Part shown: positions 56,427 to 64,000 of the stretch, piece after piece
How the letters are laid out: every line of letters begins with the position of its first letter
How positions within the stretch are numbered: position 1 is the first letter of the stretch
Assembly (NCBI GenBank): GCA_023548195.1
Contig: JAJHZJ010000014.1
Span: 14,112,718 to 14,176,717, forward strand
Direction of reading: 5' to 3'
Length of the DNA: 64,000 nt
Source of the DNA: Bettongia penicillata ogilbyi
Lineage: Eukaryota > Chordata > Mammalia > Diprotodontia > Potoroidae
Made by a program: the position numbers and the translations under genes
Notes under the pieces: generated by a model
The model's input: only the letters and a program-made list of their open reading frames with translations
Told to the model about the DNA's origin: nothing
Databases searched by the model: none

Positions 56427-56933
56427 TGTCGGGGGCTCACGGTCCCCGATCGACCCTCCCGGTGAGTAGTAACCCCTCACTCTGCTTCACGCAGCTTCAG
56501 ACGTCTCTGGACCCGTCCCCGGGGGCCGGAGTTCGGGCAGAAACCAAGCACGAGCCAGAGTGGTAGAGCAAAGCAGATGTTTATTCAGTAGTTCACATCA
56601 GTCCAGTCCCCACGAACCCCTTGGGGCATTGCCTTATATTCCTTATCCTTTCCGGGTTCTAGCCCTTAGTTCCCTGATTGGTGATTAAGCCTTGGTCAGC
56701 CCTCAGCACCTGTTCTTAGGGCCACGTTATCGACCTGGCTGATCGTGTCCTACTATGATAGGTGGGGGCCCCACTAGTACCTCCCAGAGGGCGATGCCGT
56801 ACCTTGTCCACGAGCCTTCCTTGCGCCCCGGAATGAGGAAGTCACGGGCCAAGCGCGTGACTGCCAGTTAGGGTGGGTATAGACTCCCGGCCGTCACCTA
56901 TCCACCCAGGAGGTCTGATGGCGGCCCCTCACA
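56427..56933 (-). mobile_element. Solo LTR (507 bp) with 6-bp target-site duplication
   Basis: On the minus strand the block starts TGTGAGGGGCCGCC and ends GAGCCCCCGACA, so it has TG...CA termini. It is flanked on both sides by CAGCGT (56,421-56,426 and 56,934-56,939), a perfect 6-bp duplication. A TATA-like ATATAA on the minus strand (about 56,634-56,639) and a polyadenylation signal AATAAA (56,580-56,585) fall in the expected U3/R order. CpG is frequent (for example GGCCGGGAGT, CGATCGGGGACCG), unlike the depleted surroundings. No internal retroviral sequence is present, so this is a solo LTR left by LTR-LTR recombination. Six-bp duplications are typical of class II (beta-like) retroviruses; the class is inferred from that only. 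Confidence 0.93.
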
Positions 56934-57945
56934 CAGCGTTATTCTCTTTTAGGAGAAGTAGTTCCCTGAAGTTTGAGGTCTGCAGAGTGACTCAAGTCAG
57001 CCAACTTGGCTAGGCTTTGAGGAGTTTCTTTCTCTCAAACCATAAATGGCAGTAAAAGGGCAAGGCATATTCTGAATGGGAGTATCCCACATAGACCATT
57101 CCAGTGCCCAGAGACAAAAAAAATTTGAGATCTCAGACCCAAACTGGGGCACCATGACAGCAATCAAGTACCTGCTGGTAGCTTAGTTCACTTACTACCC
57201 AGATTTGTGTCACACAGCATGGGCTGAGGAAAAAATCTGCTCCCAGGAATGGTAGAAAGAGGTGAAGGGACCTAGACTGTATAATGAACAAGAAACAAGT
57301 TCAGAGATAAGCAGAATCTGTGTGACTCTGATCCCAGGAGCAAAACTGGGCCTCTGCCTTAGTCTCTAGTCCAATCTGAAGCATACAATGAAATAACAAG
57401 GGTAGGAATTCCATACCAAAGGGAAGTCTTAAACTCTACACTCCAAACCTTCAAGTTTGCCAGCTGGCTGATAGTAACTGAGATCAGTAGCAGTCTTGTG
57501 GAACTTCCAGTCAGGGATCTGTCCATAGGAATGTTACTCAGACCAAAACTTAGGTTAGGAACTTGTTAAATTCAAGGCAGGAAAAAGATTTTGCCCTGGA
57601 TTAGACTTAAACTTACAGGACCCCTCCTGAAGAGTCCCTCAGATTTTAAACAAACCCTAAACTCAAACCCCTCTCTGCCAAGAAAGCAATAGAAAGACTG
57701 AAGAGAAAACAGTCTGAGGCTGGATATTCTTTTACAGAAGAGCATAGATCTCAGACCTAACATAAAGAACAAAGTCAAGAGATAGACTGGAATAATAAGC
57801 AAATGAAAAAAAGAATTCCACCATAAAGTACTATTATGGTGACACGAAGTCCAACAAGTGAATTCAATAGAGAAGAATGACTTTAAAAAACTTCGGGCAA
57901 AGACTTAGAAAAACCCAGCCCAACTTGTACACAAGTCTAGCCAGG

Positions 57946-58810
57946 ATGCCTGGAAGAGATAAAGCAAAAATTAAAAGAAAAATTTAAAAATTGTCTTAAA
58001 AACCAAATGAGAGTAGTAGAGGAAAAAATGAGAAAAAAATCTCAAGAACTAGAGAAGATTTTGAAAGAGAAATAATAGCTGGGAGCAAGATAGACAAAAC
58101 CTTACCTAAGAAAAAGTTACTTGAAAATTAAAATTAGAATTGACTAAAGGGAAACCATAGATCACAAAACAAACAGAAATATTAAAAGTAAGTCAAATGA
58201 CTGAAAAAAATAGACAAAAAATTAAAGAACACAAAAGGCAAAATTAAATAACCTGGAATACAAACCAAGGAGAGGTAATTTAAAAATCATTGAAAGCTGT
58301 GATCTGAAAGCTATGACCAGAAAACAAAAAGGACCTAGTCATCCAAACTACCAAAGAACTTTAAAAGGAAACTACTCAGATTTCTTAGAATGAGAGTACA
58401 AAGTAGAAACCCTTGCCATATCTTGAAAGAAATCACAAAATGAAAATTCTCTGCAGCATAAGAGCTAAAAATCTAAAGCTTTCAGGTCAAAGAAAAAATA
58501 CTGCAAGTGGCTAGAAAGGAAGAATTTAAGTATTAAATAACCATAGGCAGGACAACACAAAATTTAGCAGTCACAGCTTTAAAGTAGAGATCTTCGAATG
58601 CAATATTCCAGGAGACGAAAGACCTAGGCTTAGAATGATAAATAACTTACCCAGAAAGAGTGAAGATAATACTATTGAGTGATGAGATGAGTGGGAGGGT
58701 GTTCCTTAATAAAATAAGGGACTTCTAAACATTCCTGATGAAAAGACCAGAGCTAGGTAGAAATTTTGACATGTAGAGGAATCCAAAGAAGCATAAAGGT
58801 GAAAAAGAAT
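57946..58810 (+). pseudogene. L1 ORF1p, disabled
   Basis: The start MPGRDKAKIKR matches the L1 ORF1 N-terminus. Later pieces include LNNLEYKPRRGNLKIIES (the DLENRSRRNN junction, decayed) and AVTALKSRDL. Several stops and shifts. It looks older than the ORF1 at 61,631. Confidence 0.65.
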
Positions 58811-59315
58811 ATATATATACCCCTTCAAACTTTATCATCAGAGATCATAGAAGAAGCTTAATTAGACAGAGGGCTTGGGTGTGGTTCTGATATGTCTAGA
58901 TGATCTTAAATAAGAAAGAGCAAGGGAAGGGAAAATGAATATGCTGGAGTAGGAGGAGCAGGGAGAAGGAAGGGGAAATTATCTTACATAATTGAGGTGT
59001 GTATATAGAAGCCCACACAAACAAGGCTTAGGGGTGGGGATTGAGCAATACTTGAACCTTATTATCTGAACTAGTCAAAGGAGGGAAGAATACACACACA
59101 CTAACATTTTATTCAATAGAAAAACAGGGAGGAAAGGAGAGGTGAAAGGGGAAAAATAATAAGAAGAGTAGTTTAAAGGAGAAATTAACCTTAAGCAAAG
59201 TAAATTCTTAAAGTAAGGGTGAAAAGCAAAGAAGAAAAAGTATAATCAAATAGGATGGAGCCAAAATAGACAATTAACAAAGCCAGTGAAATTTGAATAG
59301 GGTGAACTCACCAAT

Positions 59316-60215
59316 GAATTGGTAAACATGTTTACTATGTGCCAGAAGCTGTGCTAAGGATATACATAGAGGAAAAAGCTAGTACCTGCCATTAAGATGC
59401 TTAAAATCTAAAGGGGGAGACAAAATGCAAACAAACAAATACAAAGTAAGAAATAATTAAAAAAGGTAAGACACTGGCATTAAGAGAGGTTAGAGAAGGT
59501 ATCCATTAAAAGATAGGATTTTAGTTAAGGAATCAAGAAAATAAGTGGGCAGATCTGAGGAGGCAGAGCGTTCTAGGCATGGGGGATAGATAGGAAAATG
59601 GAACTGAGAGATGGACTATCTTATTCATGGAACAGCGAGAAGGCAAGTGTCACTGGATTAAAGAGTATAAATACAGAAGTTATAATACTGGAAAGGTAGA
59701 AGAGAAGGGCAGATTATGAAAGGTTTTGAATGCCAAACAGAGAATTTTATATTTGCTCCTAGAGGGCATAGAAGCCTTTGAAATTTATTGAATGATGGTG
59801 ATTAGAGGCAAGTGGGTGACTGGAGCAGCCTTTAGGAAAATCATTTTAGTACTTGAATGGAAGGTGATTGGAGTAGACAGAGAACTGTGACAAGCAGACT
59901 CACCAACAGTCTGTTAAAGTAATCCAGCTGTGAGGAGATGAGATTCTGTAGTAGAGTAATGGCAATATAAGAGAAGAGAACAAGATATATTTGAGAGATG
60001 CAGAAAAGGTGAAGTGATCATGCCTTGGCAGCAGACTGAATATGTTGTGTGTGTGTGTGGGGGGGGTGTGTGGTGGAGTTTGAGAATGGGATGAGGACAG
60101 ATTGAAAGATAATGAGTCCAGGATGACTCCTAGGTTATGAACCTGAGGGACTAGGAGGATAGTGTTTCTCTCTATCCATAAAATGGAAGAGTATAGGAGT
60201 ATAGATTTGAAAAAG
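59316..60215 (-). mobile_element. L2 3' part (antisense) inserted in an L1
   Basis: The plus strand reads antisense L2: TTACTATGTGCCAGAAGCTG, TGCTAAGGATATACATAG, AAAGGTTTTGAATGCCAAAC, TAATCCAGCTGTGAGGAGAT, and ATGACTCCTAGGTTATGAAC. It separates L1 ORF2 sequences that are continuous in other copies, so the L2 landed in an existing L1. A (TG)n/G-run at about 60,040-60,072 lies inside it. Confidence 0.75.
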
Positions 60216-60874
60216 ATCAGAATCTAACACTATATCATTAAAACACACTTAAAACAGAAAGTAGCAGAGTTAAATTAAGGTTGTAGGGTATAATCTATTA
60301 TGCTTCGTCTGAAGGAAAAAAAAGGCAGGGGTAGTAATATTATCTTTGACTATGCAACAGCAAAAATAGACCTGATTAAAAGATAAACAGATAATTTTAA
60401 TGAAAACTATCATAAATAATGAATTAATACTAAACATATATGCACCAAATTACATAGAATCTAGTTAAATGAGTTATAGTGGAAATACATAGTAAAACGA
60501 ACAGTGAAAACCTTGATTTATACCTCTCAGATTTATATGAATAAAATAAAAATAATAAAGGAAGATAGGAAGAACTGAAGCACCTGAAAAGAATTTTTGG
60601 AATCTTAGATGAGAGAGGACACTGCAAAATAGTGGGTAGGAATAATAAAAAGTCTACATATTTCTCTACTAGGCATGACATCTTCACAAAAATTGATCAC
60701 ATATTAGGGCATAAAAAGACTCACAATGAAATGCTAAGAAGCAGAAATATTAAATTAATCTTTTATTCATCATAATACAATACTGTATTCAACCAAAAGA
60801 TTTTGAAACAAAGATTAGAAATAAATTAGAAACTAAATATCTTAATCCTAAAGAACAGGCAGGTCACAGACTTT

Positions 60875-63278
60875 CAGGAGTCAAAGTGGTAGAGTAAGCA
60901 TTAGATTGCTGTCCTTCCTCCCATTTTCACCCACAAACAACCTTAAAATACTATCTCAGAACAGATCCTGGAAAAGCAGAGCCAGCAGAAAGACAGGGTG
61001 GAGCGATCTATTGGTCTGGGACATTAAAGAATTGATTAAAATGTCTTTATCACTCAGGTAAAGAGGGAGCACAGTCCAGTATGGGAGGCATCCCAGTAAA
61101 TCTGCTCCACTTCAGCAAACCAATGGGAGAACTTGAGCCTCAGGACAGTGAAGCAGGTAAACATCAGCACCAGGATTCCCCACATGCCTTAGCACAACCA
61201 GGTAAACTAGCAACCTCCAGCTCCTCGGAGAATGCTTCTGTGCTGCCCAGGGAGGCATCCTCCAGCAGCTGGACTTCCCCCTGCTTTAGCACAGCACTGG
61301 GCAGTCAGCCATCATCTGACTGCACACTTTCAGATGCTTAAACACAGCCAAAGGAAAACAAGCATCCTCCACATGCTTCAGTGTAGCATTGGAGAAATCC
61401 AGAAAAAAACTCACTTGACCTCAGAACATGCCAGACATCACTACTAGGACCCCAGCTCAGCATCAAGTAAATTGCCAGATCCCTAGAGTCTCCAGCTGCC
61501 AGGACCTGAAGCTCCAAGGCACAAAGCTAGTTACTAGGACCCTAGCCCCTAGCACAAGAAGCTTAGGACAGTACCCTCTGTGCTCTAACAGGAAAGCAAA
61601 TATTTAAAAGTCAGGAAATAGACAAACAGAATGAACAAAGAGAAAAAAAGCATAATTTTGACCTTAGAGAGCTTTTATTATGAGAGGGAAGATCAAAATA
61701 CAAACTCAAAAGAGTTTAGGAATACAACTACATCTGAGACCACAACGGGTAATATGAAATGGTATTAAGCTCAAAGAGCCTTTTTGGAAGATCTCAAGAA
61801 GTATTTTAAAAGTCAAATAAGAGAGGAAAAATAAAAAAATGAGAAAATAAACGAGAAGTATGCAAGAGAGAGTCAGGAGCTTGGAAAAGGAAGGACAAAA
61901 ATTAACTGAAGAAAACAACCCCTTAAAAAGTGAAATAGGGTAAAATACCTCATTAGAAAAACAACTTCACTAGAAAATAGATCCAGGAGAGATAATATAA
62001 GAATTATTTGACTACTGGAAAGTCATAACCAGAAAAAAAAGACTGGATAGTATCTTTCAAGTCATCAAGGAAAACTACCTTGAGGTTCTAGAATCAGAGG
62101 GTAAAATAGTCATAGAAAGAATCCACCAGTAACCTCCTGAAAGAGAACTGAAAATGAAAACTTTAAGGAATTTGGAGCCAAATTCCAGAATTATCAGGTC
62201 AAAGAGAAAGTACTGCAAGCTGTCAGACAGAAATAATTTAAATATGGTGGAGTCAATTATGCAGGACTTGCAGCTTCCACATTGAATGATCAAAGAGTTT
62301 GAAATATGATATTTGAGAAGACAAATGAGCTTGAATTACAACCAAGAATCAACTACCAAGAAAAATTAGCATTATCTTTCAGGGGAAAAGATAGACATTC
62401 ACTAAAATTGGGGACTTTCAATTATTCCTGATGAAAAAAAACAGAGCTGAACAGAAAATTTAATCTTCAAATACAAGACTTAAGAGAAGCATAATAAAGA
62501 AAAAAACATGCTATACAGTAAAACAAAACTGTTTATATCCCTGTATAGGAAGATGATACTTGTAACTCTTGAGAACTGTATCTTTATTAGGGTAGTTAGA
62601 AGGAGTATACATAGGCAGAAGATGTTGGTATAAGATGACTATGATGTGATGATACAAAAATTAATTAATTAAGAGGTGAAAAAAGGAATGTCCTGGGAGA
62701 AGAGGAAAGGGGGAGGCAGAATATGGTAAATTACATACTTGGGGAGGCATAAAAGGCCTATTACAGGAGAGGAAAAGAAGGGAAAGGGTGAGCATTGTTT
62801 GAATCTAATTCACATGGTGTTTGGCTAAAAGAGGGAATAACATACACATTTAGTTGGTTATAGAAATCTGTTTTATCCTGTAAGAAAGTAGGAGGAGAAA
62901 GGGAAAAGAAAAAGAAGGGGGACTTCTAGAAGGAAGGGGAGATTAAGGGAGGTGATGGTCAGAAGCAAAACACTTGTGAGGAGGAAATGGTGAAAGGAGA
63001 GCAAAAAGTATAAAAAGGGGAAAATAGGGTGGAGAGAAAGATAACCATGACTGTGAATAGGACGATCTCTCCCATAAAATGGAAATGGATAACATAATCC
63101 TATAATATGTTGTTTACAAGAAATGCATTTGAAACACAGAGATACACACAAAGAAAAGGTAAAAGGCTGGAGAAGAATACATTATACTTCAGCTGAAGAA
63201 AGAAATGCAGGGGTAGCAATCCTGATTCCAGACAAAGCAAAATAAAAAAAAAAGATGTAATTAAAAGAGATAAAGAAG
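60875..63278 (+). mobile_element. L1, 5'UTR to start of ORF2
   Basis: A decayed 5' end (TCAAAGTGGTAGAGTAAGC near 60,892), GC-richer 5'UTR, ORF1 (61,631-62,493), inter-ORF region (62,500-63,020) and ORF2 N-terminal region (YTSAEERNAGVAILIPDKAK, 63,182-63,242, then an A-run and DVIKRDK). At about 63,279 it is cut by the 5' end of another L1. Confidence 0.75.
61631..62493 (+). pseudogene. L1 ORF1p, disabled
   Basis: Starts MNKEKKSIILTLESFYYE, aligned with MPGKRKKNKTIESYFLGE. The coiled-coil part is short and broken (LKEPFLEDLKKYFKSQIREEK, about 61,770-61,830). The RNA-binding part includes KTTSLENRSRRDNIRII (about 61,960-62,010), and the end is RKFNLQIQDLREA (about 62,452-62,493). It is shorter than 361 codons because of internal loss in the coiled coil. 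Confidence 0.7.
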
Positions 63279-64000
63279 TGGGTAGATCCAAGATGGTGGA
63301 GTAGAAGCAGGGACTTGCTTGAGCTCTCCACCAAACCCCACCAAATACCTGTAAAATATGACCAAACAAATTCTGGAGCTGCAAAACCCACAGAATGATG
63401 ATGTGAAGCAAATCTCCAGCCCAAGAAGACTGGAAGATCAGTGGGAAATGTCTATCATGCTAGCCTGGGAGTGGAGCACAGTCCACTAAATCACTGGCAG
63501 TTATGATGGTTCCAGACTTCTCAATCACAAAACACTGAGGAGAACTTGAAAATCCAGTGGAAAAATCCTGACAGACTTGAATGAGAGAGTGGCATGGTCC
63601 AGCCCCAACTCAGAGTGGTGGAGGGGCCAGAGGAGCCCACAGCAGGTGTAGCAGCACCAGTGGCAGGGGCAATGGCTATATCTGGAACTCTAGGCCCATA
63701 GATTATGGAGGGATTGAGTGGCTGACAGTCCATCCCCCCCACCCTACTGGAAGGAGAAAACTATCTTGGCAAAGAGCTCAAAAGTGAAGTAATTGACTGG
63801 AGAAATGAGCAAAGACAAGAAAAAAAACTGAGACTATAGAATCTTACCTCAACGACAAAGAAGATCAAAACATACAACCACTGAGAAGAAAATAATATCA
63901 AAGCTCCTACATCCAAAGTCTCCAAGAAAAATATGAATTGGTCTCAGAACATGAAAGAGCTCAAAAAGGATTTTGAAAATCAAGTAAGAGAAGTAGAGGA
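63279..64000 (+). mobile_element. L1 5' end (runs off right edge)
   Basis: The 5' terminus GGGTAGATCCAAGATGGTGG with a YY1-like CCAAGATGG (63,288-63,296) follows host L1 ORF2 directly. The 5'UTR runs to 63,804 and ORF1 starts at 63,805. The remainder is outside the window. Confidence 0.85.
63805..64000 (+). pseudogene. L1 ORF1p N-terminus, frameshifted (partial)
   Basis: Starts MSKDKKKN and meets a stop at codon 9. The neighbouring frame continues TETIESYLNDKEDQN, the expected ORF1 N-terminus. A single-base length change in the preceding A-run therefore destroyed the frame. The last bases return to KELKKDFENQVREVE, the coiled-coil start, which equals EELKKDFENQVREVEE of the intact copy. Confidence 0.8.

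Larger units (their letters stand above)
56940..60874 (+). mobile_element. L1 with ORF1 and ORF2 start, split by an L2
   Basis: 5'UTR-like sequence to 57,945, ORF1 start ATGCCTGGAAGAGATAAAGC (57,946), decayed ORF1 to about 58,810, inter-ORF region to about 59,290, and the first ORF2 bases (GGGTGAACTCACCAATGAA, about 59,300). ORF2 resumes at about 60,270 (AATCTATTATGCTTCGTCTG) after the L2 insertion and includes the endonuclease words STRHDIFTKIDHILGHK (about 60,670-60,720). It stops at about 60,870 where the next L1 starts. Confidence 0.7.

Noticed and set aside
1..64000. CRISPR arrays, bacterial-type operons, riboswitches, attachment sites
   Set aside because: Sequence is vertebrate nuclear DNA; no spaced short repeats or prokaryotic gene structure seen.
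1..64000. tRNA, rRNA or snRNA genes
   Set aside because: Only tRNA-like SINE heads with decayed A/B boxes were seen; no intact cloverleaf or snRNA motif was found by reading.

Overview
The window is repeat-dense, AT-rich vertebrate nuclear DNA, almost certainly from a marsupial. The lineage call rests on a tRNA-headed SINE at 1,741-1,995 with the marsupial MAR1/MON1-type head, a SINE at 34,578-34,828 with a BovB/RTE-type tail, abundant L1 of the kind known from opossum, L2/MIR fossils and a young half-L1. I cannot decide between an opossum and an Australian marsupial by eye. No intact host gene is visible; every gene-like stretch is a retrotransposon, a retrocopy or a shadow frame.

Layout. 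1-733: 5' end of a minus-strand L1/half-L1 whose ORF1 starts at base 27 and leaves the window on the left. 734-7,370: mostly single-copy sequence with L2/MIR fossils, a SINE split by a hAT-type MITE, and a 58-bp direct repeat 1.28 kb apart. 7,375-16,045: an old plus-strand L1 mosaic, interrupted by a TOP1MT-like processed pseudogene (10,125-11,890) and a minus-strand L2 (12,640-14,280). 16,050-22,160: a younger L1 5' part, then head-to-head half-L1 pieces with a probable 5' inversion and a nested L1 3' end. 22,291-29,085: a nearly full-length minus-strand L1 with 5'UTR, ORF1 and ORF2, all broken.

29,985-30,855: L2 3' end. 31,640-33,415: UBE3C-like processed pseudogene whose homology stops at what looks like an unspliced donor site. 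33,420-36,975: L1 3' ends with inserted LTR-like repeats and a SINE. 37,992-40,809: a complete half-L1 (HAL1-type) with an intact 361-codon ORF1, no ORF2 and a 14-bp target-site duplication. 41,690-46,195: CR1/L3 remnant and a decayed class I endogenous retrovirus (gag, protease, RNase H and integrase pieces). 47,280-51,240: L1 ORF2 with a nested antisense L1. 51,781-53,584: an RTE-like LINE with a 5' inversion. 54,085-56,160: a pair of related LTR-like repeats. 56,427-56,933: a CpG-rich solo LTR with a perfect 6-bp target-site duplication. 56,940-64,000: three plus-strand L1s in series, one interrupted by an L2; the last runs off the right edge within ORF1.

The elements act together as a mobilisation record. 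L1-type machinery (ORF1 RNA-binding chaperone, ORF2 endonuclease/reverse transcriptase) explains the two retrocopies, the half-L1s and probably the SINEs. The most informative loci are the intact half-L1, the solo LTR and the two apparent twin-priming inversions.
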